Assembly: GCA_029339195.1 (NCBI GenBank)
Contig: JAPTJF010000168.1
Span: 54,069-118,068, forward strand
Reading direction: 5' to 3'
Source: Micractinium sp. NFX-FRZ
Lineage: Eukaryota > Chlorophyta > Trebouxiophyceae > Chlorellales > Chlorellaceae
Length of the DNA stretch: 64,000 nucleotides
The notes under the pieces are model-generated. The model searched no databases, had not been told where the DNA came from, and worked only from the letters and a program-made list of their open reading frames with translations. The position numbers and the translations under genes were made by a program. Shown here in pieces: positions 23,487-35,000 of this stretch (position 1 is the first letter of the stretch; every line of letters starts with the position of its first letter).

Positions 23487-26400
23487 TCACAACATGGCTG
23501 CCCCCTTGCTGCCCGGCGCTGTGGTCAGGCCAGAGGGGAACATGGAGCCCACTGCACGGCGGCGTGCTCGTGCCACATGCTGAATCATGTGGTCGACCCC
23601 CATCAGCTTGCCAATGGCCAGCGCCGCGTCATCGCCCAGCGGCATCGTGTCCCTGTTGGTGGCAGAGGGGAGGGCAGCAGAGGTGGAGACGGGGGGTAGG
23701 CAGGGGGTGGAGGGGCGCAGTCCCGAGGGCAACAAGAAAGCCGCACACAAGCACGACCAGTGTATGGAATCAGAGTGGCCCTCCCTGTGGCACCACGCCC
23801 TCTCCCACCCAGCCCACCTGTCCTGGAGGCGAACCAGCTCGCTGAGATCTGTGCTGGGCGTGAATGTGAGCAGGGGGGCGGGGTTGCGCTGCGCCGCCGC
23901 CGCCTCTGCCACGCGCTGCTGCCACTTGGGCGGCTCCCCTCCCTCCTCCCTCAGCCGGCGCAGCTCCCGCAGCTTCTCCATGTGCGTGAACGTCTCCAGC
24001 ATGTCCATGTAGCTGCAACGGAATAGGGACGGGGGCGTGGATAATCAGATGCGCAGGCTGCAAGAGTGCCCAATTTTGAAGTATGATGGTCAGAAGCTGC
24101 CCAGAGGAGAGCTGGGTGGGGAGGACCAACAGATGAGCAGGGTTTGCTTTGATCCTGCCACGGTATGTTCAGGGAGGAGGAAAGGCAGTGGGTGATGGGC
24201 GTGGACACATCCAATAGCTGCGGGGGGATGGGGTGGAGAGGAAAACGCCGACTGTTGGGCTCATGCCAAAAGCATACAGTATGCCAACAGCGAGGGTCTT
24301 TTGCAGGTAGTCGCGGCGGTGGTTGTCTCAACGGTGATTGCCGCCAAACAAAGTCCGTGCGGCACGCGAGGCGGGGTGGGTGATGCAGGCAGTGCAGGCA
24401 GGCAGGCAGTGCAGGCCGCCAGCTCACCGGTGTTCCTTCTTTATGAGGCGGGCGGGCCACTCCTTTGGTCGGAAGTGGAAGCCGGGGTGGCGCTCCTGGT
24501 ACGTCAGCAGCTGCAGGGGGAGGGGCGGGGCGGGGCAACAGGGACAGCAGGGTCGAGGTGAGCAGAAGAGCAGGAAGAGGCATGGTGTCCAACAGCACCA
24601 GGGAAGCTGGCCTGTTCACCTGTCATGATCCAGGGTACTGAGGCAAGGCACATGGCAGGCGCGCTGCAGCAGCTTGATGAAACGCCGAGGCACCCCGTTG
24701 TCACAACCCGCTGTTAGCTGCGTAGTGGCCCTAGTGACCGCCTGACGGCCAGTCGGGTGACAGCTGGCGGGGCTCACCTCCACCCGTAGCTCCCGCAGCT
24801 GCTTGGAGTTGAGCTGATCCAGGGCCTGCTCTAGCGCCTTGGCGCCCTGCAGCAAGGGCGGCGGGGCGTGGGATGTGTGCACGATGTGGGCGGCCTTGCA
24901 AGCGGTCCTGCGATCCGTGGGTGCAGCACGCCAGTGAGCAGCAGCTGGAGCTGGAAAGAAGCGGCTCGTGGCGCTATGAGCAGTATGGCAGGGCGGCGCT
25001 CGCCTTGTGCCCCACCCCAGCAAATACGCCCGCCGGCCCCTCCCAGCGCCACCCAACGCAGCACGCAGCGCTGCACAAAACATGCCTCCCCTACCATGAC
25101 ACTGAAGTGGAGCGCCCAGAGGGTGCAAGCAGATGTGGCACCCCGCACACACACCCCACACGCCTCCTCACTCGAACCCCCCGAAGGCAAGGTTCCTCAT
25201 GCAGATGCCGGCCCACCTCAGCGCGGCTGCGGTGGTGCCAGTAGGTGCGCTACCACCTCCACGCACGCCCACTCTGCAAGCCGCCCCACCTGCAGCGCCC
25301 TGAGGTGCGAGTAGATGCGGTAGCCTGTGTAGTACACGGTGAGGTTGGGCAGCGGGGTCACCATCAGCGGCAGCTGCACATGTTGAGAGGGAGGGGGGCA
25401 GCAGGGTCACCAGCAGCGGCAGCTTCACATGTTGAGAGGGACAGCAGGGGGGCGATGTTGTGCAGCAGGGCCACCAGCAGCGGCAGCTGCACCAGGCAAG
25501 CCAGGGCCGGAGGGCAGGGTGGCATAGAGGCAGGAGGGCGGCGGGCGATGGTTGGGCCAGGGCTGAGGTCTGCTTGGCTGGCTTGGTTGGCAACCACAGC
25601 GTGACACCCACACCACAGCACGGCTCCCTGCCGGGTCTGCCTGACGCCAGCACAGGGCAGGGAAGGGGCAGTAGCCGCTCAGCCCAGCGCAGGCGCACCT
25701 GCGGAACCATGGCCAGCGTCCACCACAGCAGGCGTGTCGTGTGCCGTCGCCGCCCGTCGGACGCCACATGCCGCAGCCGCCGCCGCACCAGCTTCTCTTT
25801 AAAGGCGGTCTGTAGATGACGTTGAAGTGGCGGCAGACAGCAACAGGTGGGCCATGCAAGAAGAGACAGCTACTTTTTGCAGACAGTTATCCCACAAGGC
25901 CGCAGCACCCATTACAACAGCCAGCATGCACTGATATGCTGGCATTACAGACCACTGCCAGAGAGTCGGCCTGTAGCATGCCCAGAGCACAGCTGGGACA
26001 CACCAGCAGCCGGGTGATGCCAGCCACCAGGCACAAGCAGGGCAGAGGACTGCAAAGCACAGCACAGCACAGCCACCCAGGCACCCACAGAGAGCGGGCC
26101 CTTAACGGCACTGCACGGCACAGCACGTGAGCCTGCAGCAGTCGTGCTCCCAGCACCCACAGCACCCACAGCACCCACTCACCGGGTAGAGGACCCCCAA
26201 CACAACACAATGCAGCACAGCCCAGCACAGCCCAGCCCAGCACAGCCCAGCCCAGCCCAGCACACCCACCGGGTAGAGGACCTCGATGGGGGCGGGCTTG
26301 GCGGGGATGTTCTTCAGAAACGTCTCCCGCGGGTCCTCACGAGCCAGCACCGCCTGCGCCATCCTGCGCACAGCGCACACATGGGGAGCCAGGCAGGCAG

Positions 26401-27251
26401 GACAGGGTGGGGAAGGTGGTGCAGGGTGGGGAAGCGCAGGGCATGGTGGGGCTGCCTCGCGGGACACTCAACATGACCCCTCCAGAGACCTCGTCCAGCG
26501 GGGATGAAGAAGAAGAAGCCCAGGCAGCACACCAGGCAGACCCCGGTGAGGATCCGCAGCGGCTGGGCAGACGGGACATCAACAGGCCCGCCATGCACAA
26601 TGCTCTGGCGCAGCCGCCCCTGCTGCGTGCCTGCCCGTGCTTCATGCGTGGCAGCTCCTCCAGGCTTGGAGGCACCGCCCTGGGCCTGAAAGTGCTGCAC
26701 CTACGCACCTGAACCCTCGGTTGCGCATCGTCCCCTCTTGCGCCGTCTCCAGCTTGCGCCACTCAGTCCACAGCCGGTTCTGGACCTGCGGCCCCGGGCA
26801 GAAGACAGGAAAGCGCGGTATGAGCATCCATGTCACGCCAGATGGCACGCCTCGGGACCTCCTGCCACGCCGGCTAGCCAGGTACGCAGCGGCGGCTGCG
26901 CTCATGTGCGCCTGTCTCGGCAGCACGCAGCCTGCCGCAGCACAGAGGATGTGCAAGCTCAGACTAAGCCAGCAGCAAGCACAGCAACTGCACCGGCCAT
27001 ATCACTGCCACTGACCCCCAACCCACCAGCCCACTTCACGGCACCCCACCCACCCAGCGGGTGACGTGCTGCCCCAGCAGCTGCGCTTTCTCTTCTAGGT
27101 TAACCCCTTCCTTCCAGTCACGCAGCTGCCTTGCCGCCGTGCTTCCCGCCTGCGCCGTTCCCGCCGCCATCCCGCCGCCCTCGCGCCATGCGTGCCACAG
27201 CCAGTAGCGGCGGAACACCGGCACCACCAGCGCGCGGGTGGGGCCCTCCAT
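23487..27251 (-). CDS. Mit_KHE1-like (mitochondrial K+/H+ exchange-related) protein
   Basis: Nine exons: 27251-27054, 26785-26709, 26363-26270, 25809-25699, 25373-25290, 24846-24778, 24510-24428, 24012-23818, 23652-23487; 358 aa, all phases agree. The order of motifs (RLWTEWRKLETAQEG, then TFLKNIP and EVLYP, then LLWWTLAMVPQ running into LPLMVTPLPNLTVYYTGYRI and YSHLRALQG) fits, from memory, the yeast YDL183C family, linked to mitochondrial K+/H+ exchange. The hydrophobic stretch at about 150-175 could be one membrane hairpin. The second half is charged and probably helical (MEKLRELRRLREEGGEPPKW). Residues 1-66 include FRRYWLWHAWREGG and could be part of a mitochondrial targeting region; an upstream exon ending at 27,290 cannot be excluded. 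Divergent from plastid bS21. Two introns hold exon-edge echoes. Main doubt: family assignment is by motif order only. Confidence 0.6.
25360..25495. repeat. Three tandem copies of the exon 5 acceptor region in the KHE1-like gene
   Basis: The + strand unit GGTCACCAGCAGCGGCAGC followed by TG/TTCACATGTTGAGAGGG occurs at 25,360 (spanning the real exon start), 25,404 and, shortened, at 25,467. The two outer copies are intronic decoys carrying a similar polypyrimidine/CAG context on the minus strand. Confidence 0.88.
26150..26283. repeat. Echo of the exon 3 end plus CAGCACAGCC minisatellite in the KHE1-like gene
   Basis: CCGGGTAGAGGACC occurs at the real exon 3 end (about 26,269-26,282) and again at about 26,182-26,195, separated by many CAGCC/CACAGCC units. 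On the minus strand the echo reads CTCTACCCG|GTGAGTGG, a near-consensus donor, while the real site is CTCTACCCG|GTGGGTGT. Confidence 0.9.
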
Positions 27252-27950
27252 CCCACCCCGCTTACGTGGTGCCGCCGCCCTGCAGAGAGAGCAAGTGTGA
27301 GGGGCTGGCGCTGAGGTAACATTGAGCCTCTACAGCAGTGGTGCGAGTGATGAGAGTGGGACTGGCGCGCCAGACGTGCACACACGCGCAGGTTCTGCGC
27401 GGCGGCAGGCGGCACACTCGGGCGCCGCTGCCGCCACAACTCTGCCTAGAACCCCCGCACCTGCGCCGGTCAGCGATCGCTGCTTTGTCGGATGCTAACA
27501 CCCGAGGCTACCTGGCCGATGCAGGGGCCTGCCGGCCGTGCCGAGAGCGCGCGTTCAACACTCGACTTGCTCTCCTGCACCGCCCCGCCTGCTGGGCTGC
27601 CCAATACGTCTCCCAATGATTTCGATCAATAACAGATTAGATCGCAAGACGCGCCAAGGGAGTTCCAAGAAGGCCAGCGGGCCAGGCCACAAAGCGACTC
27701 GGCCACAAACGCCGGAGCTCGACAGGCCCCCCACCACCCCAGAGCGGCGATTCAAGCTCCCTCGGCGCTTGAGGTGCCCCTGAGAGGGCCGCTGTCCGCA
27801 TGGGGGCGCTGCGATGTCCATGTGTTCCTTGTCTAGCTGGCTGGGGGTGGCGGACAGGGTGAGGCCAGGCGAAATGCATTGCTAGCCCCTTTGCAAGCCA
27901 GCACCTGGTGTCACAACCTTCTGCACATAGCACAGCGGCGGCACACAGCC
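27252..27950. promoter_or_regulatory. Divergent promoter region, KHE1-like gene and plastid bS21
   Basis: About 700 bp between two divergent ATGs, both for likely organelle proteins. May contain an upstream non-coding or transit-peptide exon of the KHE1-like gene ending near 27,290 (CTCTCTGCAG acceptor context on the minus strand). No tidy TATA box seen. Confidence 0.4.
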
Positions 27951-28675
27951 ATGCAGGCGCTCAGCTCTAAGGCTTGCCTGGCCCGCGCGGTGCGCGGTGT
28001 CACCAACGGCTCGGAGAAGACCTCCATGAAGGCCAGGAACACCTACCAGGTGCAGGTGGTGGTGGCGGACGACGAGCCTCAGGACAACGCCTTCAAGCGC
28101 TTCCGTCGCGAGGTCATGACCGCGGGTGAGTTGCTTGGAGGACACAATGTACCATGCCAGCGGGCCGCGCCAGTGGTGGAGGCGCCCACAGCACATGCGG
28201 CGGCGGCCCGGCGGGCGGCGGGACACCGGAGGCTGCCTCTGGCACCTGAGCCGGTGCCCGCCTGTCTCTGCGCTTCTCGCCTGCCGTGTGCTGATTGTCG
28301 TCATCCTAGTGCAGCGCAAAGCAGCTGCAAGCAGCTGCACAGGACGTGCCGGCGCTTTCAGATCGGCGACCTCCCGCGCTGCTGCCGCGCGCGCTTCCTG
28401 CCTCTTCTTCCTGCTTGCTGCCTCTGTCAGCCGCACGTCACCCCTGCCCCGCCCCACTGCCACGTCCCGCCCTCCCTGCAGGCCTGATCCCCGAGGTGCG
28501 GCGCCGGCGCTACTTTGAGAACACGGTGGACGCCAAGAAGCGGAAGCACAAGGAGTCGCGCATGGCGGCCAAGCGCATGCAGACGATCCGCAGCTTTGCT
28601 CAGGTGTCTGGGCAGGAGCCCGCCCCCTTCTCCGACATGTTTGGCAGCAGCGAGGAGCTTGAGATCTACTTCTGA
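27951..28675 (+). CDS. RPS21: Chloroplast ribosomal protein bS21
   Basis: Two exons: 27951-28125 and 28482-28675, phase 1, 122 aa. Residues 1 to about 32 (MQALSSKACLARAVRGV...) form an organelle transit peptide. The core matches bacterial S21: VQVVVADDEPQDNAFKRFRR, then AGLIPEVRRRRYFEN, then KKRKHKESRMAAKR. The F-K-R-F-[KR]-R and E-V-[RK]-R-R motifs are diagnostic. bS21 is a late-binding small-subunit protein next to the mRNA exit path; eukaryotic cytosolic ribosomes have no homologue of it, so this copy must serve an organelle, most likely the chloroplast. The C-terminal extension (about 24 residues, SGQEPAPFSDMFGSSEELEI) is acidic and absent from bacterial S21. TGTAA signal at 28,868. Confidence 0.88.
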
Positions 28676-28867
28676 GCTGGACGCCAGAGGCGGCGCGTGG
28701 GCGAGGGCCGTGGTGCTCCCTAGACGCACACGCCCCGCATCCCGCGCCCCCCTCAGCCGCCCTATCCCATTCATTCATTGACGCTCCCATGCTGCTTCCC
28801 TGCTACCCCTCTCCCTGCTTCGCCCCTCTCTCATATTTGGTGCTCCTCTCTCAACCCCCACTCAGTC

Positions 28868-28872
28868 TGTAA
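28868..28872 (+). terminator. TGTAA poly(A) signal of bS21
   Basis: 193 nt after the stop codon, a usual distance in chlorophytes. Confidence 0.6.
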
Positions 28873-28931
28873 TCAGCAAACGCATTCTGTTCAATTGAAA
28901 TGCCAGGTTGGGGCGAGGCGAATAGCTAGAG

Positions 28932-28936
28932 TTACA
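28932..28936 (-). terminator. TGTAA poly(A) signal of the DEAD-box helicase
   Basis: TTACA on the + strand, 86 nt beyond the helicase stop. Confidence 0.6.
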
Positions 28937-29021
28937 GAGAGTAGATTGTACAGAGGATTTTGACGTGCTGAGGGGCGCAGCTGTGTGGAGCAAGCTATGG
29001 AAAGCAAGAGCGGGGCCCAGC

Positions 29022-32000
29022 TCAGTCGCGGGCAGCGCGCTCTTTCGCAAGCTTCTTCCGAAGCCGCCCCGGCAGCGCTTTGAGCCGCTTGCTGCCTGCC
29101 GCTGCAGCGGGCGCATCGTCATCGCTGCTGCTGTACCCAGGAAGCTTCCCCTGTGCAGCCGCCAGCTCGCGCTGCCGCTTGAGCTCTTTGAGCCGCCCAG
29201 GCAGCAGAGGCGCCGCCGGCGCCGCCGCCACCTTCTGCTGCTGCTCCCGCTGCCGCTGCGGCGGCGCCTGCGCCTGCTGCTGCTGCTGCTGCTGCTCTGC
29301 TGCCGCCTGCTGCTCGCGCCGCGCCTTGGCACTGGCGGCGGGCTTGCTGCTGTCCCCGCCACGCCCGCCAATGGGGGCGTGTGTGTACTTCTTCTTCAGC
29401 TCCTGGAACTGCTGCTTCTGGGCTGCCTTGGCTGGGTCGGCCTGGCTTTGCTGCTTGCGCTTCTTGCCGCCGCCGCCCGCCTGCTGCTGTTCCTGCTCCG
29501 CCGCCTGCAGCCGCTGCTGCGACCACGCGTCCAAGTAGTATCCCACACCCTGCCGCCCCTTCTTGAAGGCATAGCCGGGGCGCGCCCCTCGGAAGGCCTT
29601 GCTGGGGACGTAGAAAGGGGGCGCCTCCCGCTCGTCTGCCGGCACGTCGTCAACCGCCCTGCCGCCGGCGCCGCCCGCTGCCTGCTGCTGCCGCGGGCCC
29701 TGGCCCGCCGGCGGCCCCTGCCCGCCGCGCCGGGCGCCCTCCTCTGCTTCCTCATCACTGCCGCTCTCCTCCTCCTCCTCCTCCGATGCCTCGTCCTCGC
29801 TGCTGGCGGTGGCTGCCACACCCTTCTTGGCCGCCTGCCGCTGCTGCTGCCGCTCCTTCTTCTTCTGCTGCTGGGTCTTCATGCCCAGGCCGCGCAGCAC
29901 GTCCTCCTTCTGAGGCTGCGCAGGCGCCTCGCCTGCAGGCGGAGGGGCAGCGGGCGGCAGGTCAGAGCAGGGCGGCAGCGGCGAAGCAGGAGGGGGCAGG
30001 AGCAGCGAGGGGAGGCGCCGGCCAGGGCCCGGATGGCATGGACTGCTGCCTGCCCTTGCCCCGGACACAGGACAGCCGCTCTCGCTCCATGCCCCACAAG
30101 CCATCCTGCTCACCGTTTGCCCCCAACCAGTGTTGCACACCCACACACACAGACACGCGCACGCACACGCACCTGTGGCATCTGCCAGCAGGCCCAGCTT
30201 CTCCGCCGCAATCTCAAACGCCTCCTTCAGCTTGAGCAGGTTCGGGTCCAGCGACTGCCGGGGGGCGCAGCGCAGGGCGGGAAGGAAAGGAGGGGAGGGG
30301 ACATGGTGAGGCGGGGGGGGCGACAGCAGAAGGTGGGGTGAGGCTACTTGAAGAAGCTTGAGCAGGTTAGGTCCAGGGAATGCAATGGAGGGCAGGGAGG
30401 ATGAGAAGAGGCAAGGCGGGCCGATGCGAGGTGCCTGGGGTGGGGAGTTGAGGCAAGTGACAGCGGCAATGTTGAGGGGCGGCCGGGCAAGCGGGCGGGC
30501 GGACAGATGCGCTCAGAATCCATAGTGTAGTCTCCCTTGCCCGTTGGAGGGCAGTTCAGTACGAGGAATGTTTTATAATCATTGCGCAGCGGGCTGGGGG
30601 TGCAGAAACCTTTCTCTCGATAGGGCATTGCGCTGTGGTGCAGGTTGAAGAGGCAAGCAGGTGGCGCAAAAGTGGGGGTGCAATCATGACAACGCAGGGC
30701 GGCGGGCGGGCGGGCAGGCGGGTGCGCTCAGATTCTATGGGTGTTTTCTTGTCTCCCTCGCCCCCCGATGGGGGGCAATACAGTAAAGTTCTTGTTGTAT
30801 AATCATTGCGCAGCAGGCTGGGGGTACAGGCAATACACTCCGCCCCGCATCGGAGGCAGCGGGCCGTGGCGCGGGCCGAGCCGGCAGGCAGAGGAGGCGG
30901 CAGGCAGGTGCAGGCGAATGGCAAACGGCTCACGTGCATTGCACCGCCACGGCCCAGGCGCAGCCCAGGACCATCACCCACACACCTGGCCGTGCTGCTC
31001 CAGGAGCTGCACCAGCGCGGGTGCCATGCGGGCCATCTCTCGTGTGAAGAAGCTGAAGGCGTGGCCGTCGGTGGCCAGGCGCCCGGTGCGGCCCACCCTG
31101 TGGGTTGGGGGATGTTGAGGGGAGGGAAGGCAAGGGGCGGGGTTGAGGATGGGCCTACGCGGTGCAAAGCGTATGCGTGTGGGGGCACAGGATATGGGCT
31201 CGAGGCAGACTGCCTGGGTTTGGAGCGGGAGAGTGCAGGTGAAGAGAGCGTAGGGAGGGGTAAGAGGGAGCTAATGCGTGTCGGAGGGGGTGAGATACAG
31301 GGGGGATAGTTGTGCAAGGGTTTGAGGGTGGGTGAGGGGGATGTCGGCGCGGCAGGCCCCCCGCCCCCCACCTGGGGGACGGAGGCACCCGGACCCGCCC
31401 ACCGCTGGGACGCGGCGGGCGGGCATGTGGAAGGGCAGCCGCGGCGCGCACGCACGGGTGTGCATGCATTTCTCTCTGCAAGTCCTTTTGCCACGCCGCC
31501 CACAAAGGGCGGCATGGAGGTTGGGATGCAGGTGGGGGGCGGTGCAGGCAGATGAGCAGGGGCAGGGGCGGCTGCGCAAAGCAATGCCGCATCAACGCAA
31601 AAAAAGTCACCAATGCACTGCAAATTTGTTCCATGTTGATGTTGGCGTATGTCGCTTTTCAAAACACCAGGGCGCACCCAACGACATGAGGCAGTACCAG
31701 CCAGCCCTCCCTGCCCTCCCAGCCCTCCCTGCCCTCCCAGCCCTCCCTGCCCTCACACACCTGTGGATGTACGACTCAAGGTTGGGTGGGAAGTCGTAGT
31801 TGACGACGTAGGGGAGGTTGCGGATGTGCAGGCCGCGCGCAGCCACGTCGGTGGCAACCAACACCTACAAGAAGGAGGGGTGGGGGAGGAGAGGCGGGGA
31901 CGAGGTTCAGAAAGAAAGGCTTCAAAGTAGAGGGCTTCAAGTGGTCCAGCAAAGCCGCGAGCTGGGGGGTAGAGTGAGGGATGCCTAAGAGGAGGGCTGC

Positions 32001-35000
32001 AAAGAGGCGCAAGGGCTCCTGTGCAGGCTGCAGGCCGCCTCGCTTCCCCCCCCACCTCTGCCGTGCCACAGCGAAAGCCCGCCACAGCCGTCCCATGCTG
32101 CTGCCGACGGCGCCCACGCCCCCAGCCCACCACCTGGCGCTCCCAGCCCGCCACGCCTTGCATTACAACAAGCCCCCCGCACCTGCGCCTTGCCGCTGCG
32201 GAAGTCGGCCATGGCGGCCTCCCGCTCCTCCTGGCTGCGCTCGCCGTGCAGCAGGGCGACGCGGTACCCAGCCTCGGTCACCTGGCCGTGCAGGAAGCGC
32301 ACAGTCTTGATCCTGCGGGGTGGGGAGGGGCGGGGGAGGGGCCGGGGGCAGGGGAAGAAGAAGGGGAGGCGGGCGGGTGAGGAGCGGCACGAGGGGAGCA
32401 GGCCAGGTGCTGTTTTTGGCGGCGAGTTCCCTGCCTGAGCAGCGAGGCCTAGGGCCCAGGTGTGCATACGATGCACACAGGCATGCGTGCAGGGCCCAAG
32501 GGTGCTTGCTGTCGGATCATTCGGCCGCAAACGAGGAAGGCGAGCCTTGCCTGTTGGCAAAGATGAGCACGCGCGGCGGGTTGCGCAGGCCCTTGGAAGC
32601 CTCCTGGATCTTCTGCAGGTGCTTGGCCTGCAGGATGGGGAGGAGGGCGGAAAGGGTGAGCAGAAGGTGAGTGGGGAGGGAGGAGGGCTTGGGCGTGGGC
32701 TGCCCACACACACTGTTGAGCCTGGGGCGGCTGTTAGGCAAGCCCTGCCTGGGTGTGCAGGGAGGGGTGTGCCCGCCCCCGGGTGCAGCGTCGCACACTC
32801 ATGCTCGGCACCGACTCAAACCACCACTTGGCTGGCGCTGCAGACAGCTGAATGCTGGCCCCGCCATGCACATACCCTGTGCCCACCAGGCATAACAGGT
32901 ACAGCTAGCTGTCACACACTCACCAGCTTGGCGGGCTTCTTGTGCTCGGCGCACACCTGCACCACCTGGCTGACGCTGCGGCTGATGCTGGCGGCGTCGG
33001 TGGAGATGCGGATGTGCTCGGGGCGGTGGAGCCAGGCGGCCGCCACGCTCTGCAGCGCGTCGGGCATGGTGGCCGTGAACAGGCCCACCTGGGGGGGGAG
33101 GTGGGAGGGAGGAGGGAAGGAGGGAGGGAAGGAAGTGAGGGTGGGGAGGATGGGGGTGAGCAGTGCAGAAGATGGCAGAGGGGAGGGGGCGGAGCCTGTG
33201 CCTGGTCACGAGTGAGCTGCACACGAGGCACATTCCCCCGGATGCCGCGCCTGCTGCCGTGCCTGCTGCCGCGCCGCCTCAACTGGCGCTGCCGCCTGCC
33301 CCTGCCCCCGCCGCCCTGTGACGCCCACCCCTCACCTGCACCCGCCGCGCCTTCTTCTTCGCGCCCTTGCCGCCCTCCTCCACGCCCTCCTCTGCCGCCG
33401 CGTCCGCCGGCGGCAGCAGCAGGGCTTTCAGGGCGTCTATTTGCGGCTGGAAACCCAGGCCCAGCATCTTGTCGGCCTCATCCAGCACGCAGTACCGCAG
33501 ACGTCCTGCAGCAAGTAAGAAACAACGGGGGCCAGTGTGGGGGTAAGAAAGATGGTGGTGGGGGCCCATAGTGAGCCAGCTAAGTCCCAGCCTTTTGTTG
33601 GCCTCGCCAAACTGAACACGCAGCACCAGCAGGATGAGCGGGGACAGGAGCGAGGCTGGGCATGTGCGAGAGCGGGCGCAGCGGGGATGCGGGTGGGCTG
33701 AATGCAGCATCGACGGGCGTCAAGTAAAGCACCGGCGGAGAGTGTGCAGGGTGGGGTGCATGCGTAGCGCGGGCGGGGGGAGTGGCCTCTGCTTCGGGAA
33801 AAGGAGTCATTGCGGGTAGTAACCGCACAGGACGTGCAGCACTGGTACGTGGCTCAGGTGTAGACCGTAAGGTCATTCGTCACGGGCCGGGTGGCGAGGG
33901 GGGCGGTGAATGCATGTGCTTATGCTTGTGGGATGTATGTATGGGTGCATGACATGTGGGATGCATGCGTGCCGGAGGGGCAGCAGGGAATTGGTCGGCA
34001 CGCAGGCGTGCGCGTGCGCGTGTGCATGGGTGCATGTGTGCGGCGGGGATGCAGGCGGCGGCGCAGGCGCAGCGCTGGCAGACCTCGGAAAGAGAGTTGA
34101 GTGTTCAGCACGGGGTGCTCAGAAACTGTGAAAGCAAAAAGTGTGTGTCGTCACCGGTCTGGGGTGCGCGCGGCGCAGGCACAGGATCAAAGCATGGGCA
34201 GCAGCACAAGGGCAGGGGTGGCAGGAATGAGTGGGTGACCTGGCAGGGCATGCAGGCGCACCTAGCTGCAGGGAGCCGTCTTGCACGAGGTCGAGCAGGC
34301 GCCCCGGGGTGGCCACCACGATGTGGGGCTGCTTGCCCAGCGCCTCGACTTGCTGCTGCCGGTCGGTGCCGCCGGTGATGCAGGCGGTGCGCAGCCCGCT
34401 GTGCTTGCGCAGGTCCCGGCAAATGGTGGCCACCTGCAGAAGACGATGACATAAAACGAATGAGCAGGTGAGAGGACAGGCAAACGAGGCCAAAGAGTGT
34501 GCAGCATGCTGCAAGCAGCAGGTGCAGGGCCCGGCAAGAGGGGCCCGCCTTGCAGGCCAGGGTGTCGGCCGATGTGTGCGCAGCGGGGAAGCGCGGTGTG
34601 CATAGCAGGGCCAGCCACGGGCGCAGAAAAAAACTGTACACAATATCCACCCCCAGCCAAGAAAGAACCATACACTTATCCACCCCAGCCAAGACACGCA
34701 GTGCACTTTGCAGATGCACGCCCCAGCTGCGTGCTACGGGCCCAGCACAGCTGTTGCTGGCCAGAGACGGCACCAGGGGAAGGGATGCCTGCCAGGGTGG
34801 CGCACCTGCTGTGCCAGCTCGCGAGTGGGCAGCATGACTAAGGCCAGGGGGCCGTCGGGCTGGGTGCCAGCGCCGTGCCCCTTCTTGGCGAGCATCTGCA
34901 GGCAGGGGGGGCAAAGGAGGGCAGACGGTGGGGGCGGAGGGTGGGCAACACAGCTTGACAGGGCAGTACAGCACACAACACGTACTCTCTGCAGTGGGGA

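Larger units (their letters stand above)
28676..29021. other. Tail-to-tail intergenic region (bS21 / helicase)
   Basis: Only 346 bp separate the two convergent stop codons. The facing poly(A) signals at 28,868 (+) and 28,932 (-) are 60 bp apart, so both 3' UTRs fit with little or no overlap. Confidence 0.6.

Noticed and set aside
28965..30341. A 458-codon open frame on the plus strand, Leu-rich
   Set aside because: Antisense of the helicase's Glu/Gln/Lys-rich tail, which reads as Leu/Cys runs; the minus strand joins in frame to clear DEAD-box motifs.
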